NCBI GenBank assembly: GCA_016703325.1
Contig: JADJCH010000051.1
Location: 1-9,621 of the forward strand
Source: Burkholderiales bacterium
Lineage (GTDB): Bacteria; Pseudomonadota; Gammaproteobacteria; Burkholderiales; Burkholderiaceae_C
Direction: 5' to 3'
Length of the DNA: 9,621 nt
This document shows, one piece after another, positions 1 to 6,443 of the stretch (positions are counted from its first letter, which is position 1; each line of letters opens with the position of its first letter). The notes under the pieces were generated by a model. That model was not told the DNA's origin and did no database searches. It saw only the letters and a list, made by a program, of their open reading frames with translations. Position numbers and translations under genes: made by a program.

Positions 1-109
1 GTCGGCACCCAGGCTGGCTGGCGATGTCACTGGTGGCGCTGTTGATCGAGCTCTCGGCTTGATGGCCTGCGAGCGCCACGGCGCAGGCCGTGCTCGGGCC
101 GGCACAGGC
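1..109. other. No confident gene; possible 3' end of a plus-strand gene
   Basis: No complete gene is visible here. Plus-strand frame 3 is open from the window edge to a TGA at 60-62 and would end in a hydrophobic stretch (WLAMSLVALLIEL), so it could be the last residues of a membrane protein that begins outside the window. About twenty codons are too few to name a family or to exclude chance. The minus strand downstream of the DUF4336 stop at 110 shows no clear terminator. Confidence 0.2.
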
Positions 110-807
110 TCAGCGCCCTCGCCGAAGCAGAGGCTCCAGTGCCTGCGCCAGTTGCTCATGGGCTTGCGCTTCAATGAGTGCGTCGTGCGCCAAACTGATG
201 CGCCGGATGGGCCAGTCCAGGATTTGCTGCGCACTCGCGGCGGCGGCCATGGGGTCGCGCACCAGCGCGCGAACATGCAATGGCACGCCCATTCGGCCCC
301 GCACCCGGGTCAGCCCCGCCCACAGCCTGGCCTGCCAGGGCAAGGCATCACCCGTCCACCACTGGCACACATCCGTGAGGATCAGGGTGCCGCTACTGCC
401 GTGGAACCAGACCGTCTCGTTGATCAGCGGCATGCCGCGCCCAGGTGGTATGCCAGCTCAGGCTGCCAGCTGCCGGGCTCCTCGGGCAAGGGATGGCCCG
501 GCAGCTCTGGCCGCTTGCGGGCCAGCCCGGGCGCCAGGTACAGCATGGCCTGAGGAAAGGCCTGTATGAAAGCGCCGGCAAACAGATGGTGGGCGCAGTT
601 GGGTGCCACCACCGCTGCCACAGGGCCCAGCTGCTGCAACTGGGTGAACAGTTCGGCGCTCAAAGCCACAGGAGAGTGCACCCAGAGCTGGCCGCTGGTC
701 AGCCGGACGACGGTCATTCGCGTGTGCGCCGGCACGCCATTGACGACCAGCGCCTGTCGCACCTGCCAGATGTCTTCACAGACAGAAACCAAAGTCGAGG
801 ATGTCAT
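110..807 (-). pseudogene. DUF4336 domain protein, interrupted by a one-base frameshift
   Basis: Two overlapping minus-strand reading frames together make one DUF4336 protein, a family of unknown role with a metallo-beta-lactamase-like fold. The first runs from an ATG at 807 to a TGA at 424 and carries the early family segments LWVHSPVAL, VVAPNCAHHLF and YLAPGLARKRPEL. The second continues from about 440 to 110 with MPLINETVWFH and TLILTD, which normally follow directly. Adding one G to the GGG run at 440-442 (minus strand) joins them as YHLGRGMPLINE and gives 232 residues, close to the usual family length. The upstream frame is also open to 885, but the start at 807 fits the family N-terminus (EDIWQVRQAL). 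The gene is divergent from an AraC-type regulator, which may control it. Either the gene is recently inactivated, or the missing base is a sequencing error in a G run. The family call is firm; the pseudogene status is less so. Confidence 0.72.
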
Positions 808-896
808 GTCGTGAATGTTGCTCACCCGCCATGAACCCGGATAGAACGCTTCCGACACAGCCCCTTCGGCCCAGAATCCGCGCACCGGCCGCCACG
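808..896. promoter_or_regulatory. Divergent promoter region between DUF4336 gene and AraC regulator
   Basis: This spacer of about 90 bp lies between two divergent starts (807 minus, 897 plus) and should hold both promoters and any AraC-type operator. No convincing -35/-10 pair or direct repeat stands out by eye. The regulator frame stays open back to 801, with other ATGs at 801 and 831, so part of this spacer could instead be coding. Confidence 0.35.
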
Positions 897-1790
897 ATGC
901 ACCCCAACCAGACCCATCTTCCTCTCAGCGACGGCCAGCTGTGGCTGCCCGCTCTCGACCTCTCGGGCTGTGTGGTGGCAGCCCTGTCCAGGCGCGCAGA
1001 GGCGGCGCACCTGAAGTCCGACGCCGACTTCTACAACCACTACCCCGCATCGCCCTATTGCACTTTGTCGTGGTGGATAGAAGGACAAGGCCAGTGGTGC
1101 GATGTCGGCGGCGAAAGGGCTTCAGCCCATGGCAGGCGCACGCTTCCCCGCATCACTTTCAATGGCCCCCAAAGGGGTCCCGTGACCACTTGGTGCACAC
1201 CGCCGTTCCACGGCGTGATGCTGAATTTCAGGCCCGAGGCCTTGCGACACCTGACCGGGATGGACGCGGGCAGCTGGCTGGACAAGTGGGGGGATGCACG
1301 GGAGGCTCTGCCACCTTCGTGGCAGGGTTTCCTGCAGGCGATGCTGGAGGCGCCGGACGACTTCACCCGGATGATCCACATCGAGCAGTTCGTCGGTACA
1401 CAGTGGCGCGCGGTCCAAACCCGATCGATTCAGCGGCGAGAGCGCATCCACGACTGGTGTGAGGACCTGGCCCGCCGCGCGGCATTGAGCGGCAAGGGAC
1501 GCAGCGCCCGCCAGTTCGAGCGGCGCTTCAAGCGGTGGCTGGGTCTTCCGCACCGCGAGCTCTTTGCGATGGGACGTGCTGAGCGTGCCTTCTTCGAGGC
1601 CCTGGACCAGGACGGCAGCCCGGAAGATCTGGATTGGTCCGACGTCGCCATTGCGGCAGGCTACGCCGACCAGTGCCACATGATCCGCCAGGCGCGCAGG
1701 ATCTCGGGCTTCACGCCGGCAGTGCTGTTCAAACGCGTGAAGTCGGATCCGTCATTCTGGACCTACCGGCTGTGGGGTATTGGGGGGTAG
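897..1790 (+). CDS. AraC-family transcriptional regulator
   Basis: This 297-residue protein is a probable cytoplasmic DNA-binding transcription factor. Its C-terminal third has the two helix-turn-helix units of the AraC family. The first includes RSARQFERRFKRWLG at about residues 202-216. The second runs from DVAIAAGYADQCHMIRQ to ISGFTPAVL at about 249-277 and matches the family signature, with the usual GY.D..H and G.TP. The N-terminal 180 residues form a sensor-like domain with the motifs SWWIEG, ITFNGPQ and FHGVMLNFRPEALRHL, resembling AraC regulators whose ligand is unknown. I chose the ATG at 897 because the homology-like sequence begins there (LPLSDGQLWLPALDL). ATGs at 831 and 801 are in frame, but what they add looks non-conserved, and none of the three has a good ribosome binding site. 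Its likely target is the divergent DUF4336 gene; its convergence with the copper gene run gives no link to that run. Confidence 0.88.
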   Translation: MHPNQTHLPLSDGQLWLPALDLSGCVVAALSRRAEAAHLKSDADFYNHYPASPYCTLSWWIEGQGQWCDVGGERASAHGRRTLPRITFNGPQRGPVTTWCTPPFHGVMLNFRPEALRHLTGMDAGSWLDKWGDAREALPPSWQGFLQAMLEAPDDFTRMIHIEQFVGTQWRAVQTRSIQRRERIHDWCEDLARRAALSGKGRSARQFERRFKRWLGLPHRELFAMGRAERAFFEALDQDGSPEDLDWSDVAIAAGYADQCHMIRQARRISGFTPAVLFKRVKSDPSFWTYRLWGIGG

Positions 1791-1924
1791 TGAGCGGCCC
1801 GCCGTTTTTCGCCTGCGGTGAAGCCACAACCGCTGGAGCCGCTGTGCTCCTCCGGTGCTGCGCTCACGTGGGGGTGGAGGGCGGTGCCCCATCCGCCCCA
1901 GGCCCTTGAGCACGGCGACCTCCC
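1791..1924. terminator. Convergent spacer with weak terminator-like hairpins
   Basis: Both flanking genes end here, head to tail. A T5 run at 1805-1809 follows a short GC-rich stem just after the regulator stop, which could end plus-strand transcription. A stem GGGCGG (1879-1884) pairs with CCGCCC (1893-1898) around an 8-nt loop, and GCGGT (1815-1819) pairs with ACCGC (1829-1833). No T tract follows these on the minus strand, so a terminator for the minus-strand operon is only suggested. No gene is seen. Confidence 0.35.
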
Positions 1925-2914
1925 TCACATCCTCAAGCCCGACCGCCCCACCAGCACCGCGGCCAGCAGCGCAAAAGTGACAAAGCCGGCCATCGACATC
2001 CAGCGCAGCCGCCGGGTGCGCGCGGGCAGCAGGGCCTGCAGGCTGGCCGGCGGGCGCAGGCTCAGCGCGCCGCTGGCCAGGCCGGCGGCGGCGCCACCGA
2101 ACAGCGGCAGGTAGAGCGCGAAGCCGATGTAGCCGTACTCGCGCTTGAGCAGGCAGAAGGGGCAGTGGTGGTGCGGCGACTCGTAGACGTAGGGCGAGAC
2201 GGCCGCCACCACCGCCACCAGTCCGACCACCAAAAAGCCCAGGCTGGCGGCGCCGTAGCCCACGGCCAGCTTCGGGAACCGCCCGGCCGCCCAGCCCCAG
2301 GCCAGCAGCAGCGGCAGGGCTGCAGCGAGCAGCCACAGCGCCGCATCGGGGGCGAGGGCCGAGGCGTGGGCGGCGATGCCCTCGCGCTCGGGGTGGAAAG
2401 CGCTGCCGCAGCAGGAGGTGAGGGTGTCGGGCTGCAGGTCGGTGAAGTAGGCCAGCGTCAGCGCCGCATCGGCCAGCGCCAGCGGCAGCAGCGCCAGCAG
2501 CAGGCGGTACTTGCGGCGGGTGAGCGGCTGGTCGCGCCCGAGTACGTCGGCGCGGTGCAGGGCCAGCCAGGTGACCGCGCCGAAGAACAGCGCCAGCTTG
2601 GCGTACAGCGCCGGGAAGCCCCAGGCGCTGGCGTTGAAGCTGCCGAAGGCGCACATCGCCCCGACCAGCAGCGGCGCGATGCGGTCGGCGTTGTAGACCA
2701 TCAGCAGCACCGCGGCGCCCTGCAGCCACAGCACCTGGGCCAGCACGGTGGCCACCAGCTCGCTGCGGCGCTCCAGCTCGATCTGGCGCCGGCTGCCCTG
2801 GTTCACGTCCCAGTCGCGCAGCAGGCCGACGGCGAACACGCTCGCCGCGGTCAGCGCTGCCGCACCGAGCAGGGCCACCAGCAGCAGCGCCATCACCGGC
2901 GCGTGCATCAGCAT
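1925..2914 (-). CDS. Polytopic membrane protein with CC and HHHCPFC motifs, unknown function
   Basis: I do not recognise a named family. The 329 residues hold about eight or nine hydrophobic spans, roughly at 8-32, 53-73, 80-100, 103-120, 137-157, 191-210, 216-243, 262-284 and 307-323. Two loops stand out. One has adjacent cysteines C168-C169 with H174. The other has three histidines H248-H250 followed by C251-P-F-C254. If both loops face the same side, these could bind a metal or form a redox pair; this is inference. The gene overlaps the end of the ABC ATPase gene: in-frame ATGs lie at 2914 and 2908, and the second shares one base with the ATPase stop (TGATG), so translational coupling is likely and either start is possible. 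It is the last gene of the operon. It could be a third membrane component of the transporter, or a metal or thiol partner of the SCO and NosL proteins. Confidence 0.8.
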   Translation of the reverse strand: MLMHAPVMALLLVALLGAAALTAASVFAVGLLRDWDVNQGSRRQIELERRSELVATVLAQVLWLQGAAVLLMVYNADRIAPLLVGAMCAFGSFNASAWGFPALYAKLALFFGAVTWLALHRADVLGRDQPLTRRKYRLLLALLPLALADAALTLAYFTDLQPDTLTSCCGSAFHPEREGIAAHASALAPDAALWLLAAALPLLLAWGWAAGRFPKLAVGYGAASLGFLVVGLVAVVAAVSPYVYESPHHHCPFCLLKREYGYIGFALYLPLFGGAAAGLASGALSLRPPASLQALLPARTRRLRWMSMAGFVTFALLAAVLVGRSGLRM

Positions 2915-3591
2915 CGGCGCACCCCCTGCACCGCGCCGTCGGCCATGCGCACCACGCGGTCGACGGTGGGAGCCTCGATGATGCGCGGGTCGTGGCTGGC
3001 GATCACCAGGGTGCGGCCCTGCGCCTTGAGCGCCGCGACGATCTCCAGGAACTGGCCGGCCAGCCGGCCGTCGAGGTTGGCGGTGGGCTCGTCGGCGATC
3101 AGCACCTCCGGGTCGTTGATCAGCGCGCGGGCAATGGCCACGCGCTGCATCTCGCCGCCGGAGAGCAGCTCGACGCGGGCCTCGGCCCGGTGGCCCACCG
3201 AGAGTTGCGCCATCACCTCACGGGCGCGTTCGACCAGCCGGCGGTGCGGCAGGCCCAGCGGGTAGGCCGGCAGCATGACGTTGTCCAGCGCACTCAGGCC
3301 GGCAATCAGGTTGAAGCGCTGGAACACGATGCCGAAGCGCCGCCGCCGCAGCTCGGCCAGGTGCAGCTCGGGCAGGTTGGACACCAGCTCGCCACCCAGG
3401 CGGATGCGGCCCTCGCTGGGCCGTGCCACGCAGCCGATCAAGGTCAGCAGGGTGGTCTTGCCCGAGCCGCTGGGGCCCTCCAGCACACTGATTTCACCCA
3501 GCGGCAGCTGCAGGTTGACGTCGCGCAGGGCCAGCACCTCGTTGGGCTGGCCTTCGTTGAAGCGTTTGCTGACCTGGTCGAGTTCGATCAT
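2908..3591 (-). CDS. ABC transporter ATP-binding protein, MacB/LolD type
   Basis: This 227-residue cytoplasmic ATPase would power the neighbouring FtsX-type permease. All motifs are present: Walker A GPSGSGKT (39-46), Q-loop Q91 in VFQ, signature LSGGE (143-147), Walker B VLIADE (163-168), D-loop NLD (172-174) and switch H200 in ASH. Length, and the segments ALRDVNLQLP and ADEPTANLD, fit the lipoprotein-release/MacB group of ATPases rather than importer ATPases or NosF. It lies 18 nt after the permease stop, and its end overlaps the next gene. No clear Shine-Dalgarno site precedes its ATG, so translation may depend on reading through from the permease. The substrate cannot be read from the ATPase. 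Confidence 0.93.
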   Translation of the reverse strand: MIELDQVSKRFNEGQPNEVLALRDVNLQLPLGEISVLEGPSGSGKTTLLTLIGCVARPSEGRIRLGGELVSNLPELHLAELRRRRFGIVFQRFNLIAGLSALDNVMLPAYPLGLPHRRLVERAREVMAQLSVGHRAEARVELLSGGEMQRVAIARALINDPEVLIADEPTANLDGRLAGQFLEIVAALKAQGRTLVIASHDPRIIEAPTVDRVVRMADGAVQGVRRC

Positions 3592-3609
3592 GGTGTTGGT
3601 TTTGGGGGG

Positions 3610-4761
3610 TCAGCGCATGACCGCGTCAGGGTCGGCGGCCGCGGTGCGCCAGATCGGGATCACGATGGCCACCAGGTAGGGCAGCAGCGCCAGCAGCGCC
3701 AGGGTGGCCAGTTGCAGGCCGTCGACGCTGGGGTTCAGCGCCATGCTCGGGAACAGCACCGACCAGCCCTGCAGCACCGGGCGCAGCAGCGGCGCACCGA
3801 ACAGGAACACATGCAGATAGGCCAGCAGCCCGCCCGCCAGCAACGCGGTGGTGGCGACCAGGCCGGCCTCCCAGAGCTTCATGTGGATGATGTCGCGGGT
3901 GTCCCAGCCGATGGCCTTGAGCACACCGATCTCGCGCCTTTCCTGCGCCGACAGGCCGCTGGCCTTGTCGAAGGCGAGGATGCCGAAGGCCAGCACTGCC
4001 GCGCCCAGCAGCGCCAGCAGCAGGCCCTCGCGCCAGCTGAACAGGTTCTCGTAGGTGCGCAGCAGGTCGGCGCGGGTGACGATGCGGTGGCGGCGCAGCG
4101 CCAGGCCGGCCTTCTCGGCCACCTTGGCCACCTCCTTCGGGTTGCGCACGTACAGCGCCAGGTCGGTGAACTCATCGGGCGCGAGCTGGAAGAAGCGGCG
4201 GAAGTCGGCCTCGGCCAGCAGCACCAGGTCGGTGCTGAAGCCGGCGGTGGCCTGCGGCAGCACCGCACGCACCTGCAGGTTGAGGAATTCACCCGAAGGC
4301 GCCACCAGGAACAGGCGCTGCCCGGCCTGCAGCTTGCGCAGCCGGGCCACGCCCTCGCCGATCAGCACCTGCCCGGGTTCGGGACGCAGCCCGGCCGCCT
4401 GGGCGGTGCCGGGCGGCACCTGCAGCGTGTAGTTGCCCGCAGTGGAGGTGTCGTAGAGGTAGCCCCAGAGCCGGCCCTCAATGCGCTGCACACCGCGCAG
4501 GCCCTGCAGCCGCTCCAGGTCGGCACTGCGGCTGAGCGCATGCCGGCCCATCTGCAGTCCCTGGACCACCACGTCGGGCGCCCCTTCGAGCACCTGCGCG
4601 GCGTCCTGCCGCAGCGCACTGCCCAGCAGCATCACCGAAGCCAGCGCAAACACCAGCAGAGCGTGCACCAGCAGCAGGCCGAGGTTCTTGGCGCGCTGCC
4701 GCGCCATCGCCGCCAGGGTGTAGTCGATCAGGTAACGCTGCCGGTTCAGCCAGGTGTGCAT
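3610..4761 (-). CDS. ABC transporter permease, FtsX/MacB type
   Basis: This 383-residue inner-membrane permease has the four-span layout of the FtsX family: one span near the N-terminus (about 27-49), a large periplasmic domain (about 50-243), then three spans (about 246-266, 299-321, 349-371). The conserved cytoplasmic segment between spans 2 and 3 reads RREIGVLKAIGWDTRDI (about 275-291), the family hallmark. Such permeases usually do not move solutes across the inner membrane; known members drive periplasmic work such as lipoprotein release or efflux through a partner. The gene starts 19 nt after the small membrane protein and is followed 18 nt later by its ATPase. It is unlike NosY, so the unit is not a standard NosDFY transporter even though NosL-like proteins lie next to it. 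No adaptor (membrane-fusion) protein is seen in the window. Confidence 0.9.
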   Translation of the reverse strand: MHTWLNRQRYLIDYTLAAMARQRAKNLGLLLVHALLVFALASVMLLGSALRQDAAQVLEGAPDVVVQGLQMGRHALSRSADLERLQGLRGVQRIEGRLWGYLYDTSTAGNYTLQVPPGTAQAAGLRPEPGQVLIGEGVARLRKLQAGQRLFLVAPSGEFLNLQVRAVLPQATAGFSTDLVLLAEADFRRFFQLAPDEFTDLALYVRNPKEVAKVAEKAGLALRRHRIVTRADLLRTYENLFSWREGLLLALLGAAVLAFGILAFDKASGLSAQERREIGVLKAIGWDTRDIIHMKLWEAGLVATTALLAGGLLAYLHVFLFGAPLLRPVLQGWSVLFPSMALNPSVDGLQLATLALLALLPYLVAIVIPIWRTAAADPDAVMR

Positions 4762-4780
4762 GGCAAAGTGATCGAGAGAA

Positions 4781-5149
4781 TCATTCGTCGGTCCGCGGCG
4801 TGGCGACGGGCTCCGGTGGCATGAGCTGCAGGCCCGCGGCGGGAAAGTGCCGCGGTGGTGCGACCCAGGCGCCGGAGGGAAAGTGCTCCGCGCCGCCGGG
4901 TGCGTCCTGAAAGGCCGAGTGCAGGTCGGCCAGGCCGGGGTGGCGGGTGTAGCGCGCCTCGGTGAACCAGGCCGCGTCGGTGAGCGCCAGTGCCTGCACC
5001 AGCGCGCGGCTCTGGGCCCGGGCCTCGTGGGCAGTGCCCTGAGCCCAGGCTGCGTGCAGGGCCAGCGCCAGCCAGCCCAGCAGCAGGGCGCCGATCACCG
5101 CGAGGGCGAGGGTGGAGCGGCGCCGAGGACCTGGGGAACTCGGGGTCAC
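4781..5149 (-). CDS. Small single-span membrane protein, function unknown
   Basis: This is a 122-residue protein with one hydrophobic span at about 13-34, preceded by arginines (PRRRS), which suggests a signal anchor with the rest in the periplasm. The C-terminal part has a dense, conserved-looking stretch: TDAAWFTEARYTRHPGL (57-73), then SAFQD (78-82) and EHFPSGAWVAPP (88-99). It contains no cysteine, but His and Met residues (H70, H77, H89, H101, M110). The GTG start overlaps the NosL stop by four bases (GTGA), so translation is coupled, and the permease follows after 19 nt. It is probably a dedicated component of the NosL/ABC module. The family has no name I can give. Confidence 0.75.
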   Translation of the reverse strand: MTPSSPGPRRRSTLALAVIGALLLGWLALALHAAWAQGTAHEARAQSRALVQALALTDAAWFTEARYTRHPGLADLHSAFQDAPGGAEHFPSGAWVAPPRHFPAAGLQLMPPEPVATPRTDE

Positions 5150-5709
5150 TGGAAGCGCCCGTCGTCCAACGCCGCGGGCAGCGTGGCCGTGACCTCGGCA
5201 AAACGCAGCACCCGCCGGCCCTTGTGGTCGGCCAGGAACTCGCGCGCGTCGGCCTCGCTGTCGTGCGGCACCAGTTCATGCCCCATCGGCCCGAGCACGT
5301 CGGAGCCGACCACGTACCAGGCAGCCTGCGCATCGATGCGCAGGGTGTTGTAGTAGTCGGTCACACCCATCGCGACGATGTCGGCGCGCGAGCGTTTGGG
5401 CTCGTACTTCGCCAGCTCGAAGAGGTACTTGAAGAAGTCCTTCGCGCCGTCGAAGTGCACTGCCCGGCCGTCGCGCCACACCACCGTGGCCACCCACAGC
5501 GGATAGGGCGCGACGAACATGCCGCAGACCGGGCAGGTGTCGCGCGGGCCGGGGGCGGGCAGCTGCACCGGCCGGCCCTGGGCCGGCAGCACAGCGGCAC
5601 CAGCGGCCAGCGCCGCACCACCGGCCAGCAGCCCGCGCAGCAGGGTCCGGCGGGCGATGCCGGCCGGGCGCAGCCGCGTGTAGCGGCCGGTGGAAGCGTC
5701 GCAGGCCAT
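5146..5709 (-). CDS. nosL: NosL family protein (copper-binding accessory protein)
   Basis: NosL proteins are periplasmic Cu(I)-binding accessory proteins, best known for supplying the copper centres of nitrous oxide reductase. This copy (187 residues from the ATG at 5709) has the family core: CPVCGM (C59, C62, M64), the run FDGAKDFFKYLFEL (86-99) and GSDVLGPMGHELVP (135-148), whose Met and His are candidate copper ligands. The N-terminus has a twin-arginine signal, RRTLLR (20-25), followed by a hydrophobic Ala/Leu stretch. No lipobox cysteine is present, unlike many NosL proteins. I chose the ATG at 5709 because GAGG at 5718-5721 (minus strand) sits 8 nt upstream; an in-frame GTG at 5718 is the alternative. 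The start lies just after the stop of the second NosL-like gene. No nosZ is in the window, so the client may be another copper protein. Confidence 0.88.
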   Translation of the reverse strand: MACDASTGRYTRLRPAGIARRTLLRGLLAGGAALAAGAAVLPAQGRPVQLPAPGPRDTCPVCGMFVAPYPLWVATVVWRDGRAVHFDGAKDFFKYLFELAKYEPKRSRADIVAMGVTDYYNTLRIDAQAAWYVVGSDVLGPMGHELVPHDSEADAREFLADHKGRRVLRFAEVTATLPAALDDGRFQ

Positions 5710-5719
5710 CACCGCCACC

Positions 5720-6373
5720 TCAGGCCGGCTTGGCCATCATCATCTTCTTGCGCATCTCGCCGCGGCGCTTGCGCAGCATGACGGTGTCCTCGGCCATGCC
5801 CACGTAGGCCGACATCAGCGCGGCATTGAAGTCCACCACCTTCGCGCCGGCCCTGGCGGCGGCCTCACCGGCGGCAGCGGCGTCGGCAGCGGCGCGGCTG
5901 GCGTAGGCGAACTTGCTGGACCTGGTCATGGTGCCCGGCTTGCTCGGGTCCAGCACGTAGAAGGCCTGATCCACCAGCACCAGCGGCTTGGTCGCGTCCT
6001 TGCTGCCGGCGTCCCCGGCATAGATGGCCTTGGGCCCGCGGTCCATGTTCAACGACAGGCTGATGGCGGCGCAGTGGATCGAGCAGGTGCCCTCGACGCT
6101 GTTGTCCTCGTAGACCAGCAGGTGGCGGCTGTGGCTGAACTTGGCGCGCTCCATGCCGCAGTAGCGGCAGCGCGGGTACTTGGCCAGCTCGTTGGTGAGC
6201 GGGTCGGCATCCTTGGCCAGCTGGTTGACCAAACCGAACTGGTCGGTCCACTGCGTCGGTGCCACGCCGGGTGCGGCAGCGTCGGGCCGCGTGGCGCAGG
6301 CGGTGGTCAGCCCCAGCGCAGAGAAGGCGGTGCCGGCCATCCAGAGGCGGCGATTGAAGGGTTGTCCGTTCAT
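5720..6373 (-). CDS. NosL-like lipoprotein, divergent second copy
   Basis: This 217-residue exported protein belongs to a second NosL subgroup. It has CRYCGM (C69, C72, M74) followed by KFSHSRHL with H81, then GTCSIHC (C97, H100, C101) and GTMTRSSKFAYASR around M149, a pattern typical of NosL proteins with two Cys pairs. The tail is rich in Met and Lys/Arg (M187, M193, M199, M207, M211-M213), which may add Cu(I) sites. The N-terminus has twin arginines (NRRLWMAG) and an acceptable lipobox ending at C26 (LTTAC), so a Tat-exported lipoprotein is likely. The frame is open back to 6466, but the ATG at 6373 is clearly the start: AAGGAG lies 8 nt upstream and the signal peptide begins there. It lacks the GPMGHE segment of its neighbour, so the two NosL-like proteins probably play different parts, for example donor and acceptor. 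It lies 70 nt after SCO and just before the other NosL. Confidence 0.87.
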   Translation of the reverse strand: MNGQPFNRRLWMAGTAFSALGLTTACATRPDAAAPGVAPTQWTDQFGLVNQLAKDADPLTNELAKYPRCRYCGMERAKFSHSRHLLVYEDNSVEGTCSIHCAAISLSLNMDRGPKAIYAGDAGSKDATKPLVLVDQAFYVLDPSKPGTMTRSSKFAYASRAAADAAAAGEAAARAGAKVVDFNAALMSAYVGMAEDTVMLRKRRGEMRKKMMMAKPA

Positions 6374-6381
6374 GGTAAAGG

Positions 6382-6387
6382 CTCCTT
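6382..6387 (-). promoter_or_regulatory. Strong ribosome binding site for the NosL-like lipoprotein
   Basis: AAGGAG on the minus strand lies 8 nt before the ATG at 6373. It decides the start against the longer open frame to 6466, and it is the best Shine-Dalgarno site in the operon. Confidence 0.8.
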
Positions 6388-6430
6388 TCGAGCGGGAGGA
6401 AAAACAAGAAGCGGGGGCATGGGCGTGAAG

Positions 6431-6443
6431 GCGGCCGAGCCGC
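6431..6443 (-). repeat. Short hairpin directly after the SCO stop codon
   Basis: GCGGC and GCCGC pair around a 3-nt loop immediately after the SCO stop (6444-6446). No T run follows closely, so it is not a convincing terminator; it may mark an RNA processing or stability site between SCO and the NosL pair, or be chance in GC-rich DNA. Confidence 0.3.

Noticed and set aside
1752..2729. A 325-codon minus-strand frame overlapping the polytopic membrane protein
   Set aside because: Arg/Gly/Ala-rich translation without membrane spans; the other frame gives a regular multi-span protein coupled to the ATPase gene.
2165..3265. A 366-codon plus-strand open frame over the polytopic protein and ATPase
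   Set aside because: Its translation is low-complexity (Gln, Arg, His) and it has no ribosome binding site; it is a shadow of the minus-strand genes.
3680..3710. Tandem-looking GCCAGCAGC repeats in the ABC permease gene
   Set aside because: They encode a Leu/Ala-rich membrane span with strongly GC-biased codons, so the repetition is explained by protein composition.
2992..4824. A 610-codon open frame on the plus strand, opposite the ABC genes
   Set aside because: It is Gln/His/Ala-rich without any recognisable domain and runs antisense to the permease and ATPase, whose motifs are unmistakable. Long antisense frames are expected at this GC content.
5146..6373. Nitrous oxide reductase (nos) operon
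   Set aside because: NosL-like proteins are present but there is no nosZ, nosD, nosR or NosF/NosY-type transporter; the ABC pair is of FtsX/MacB type.
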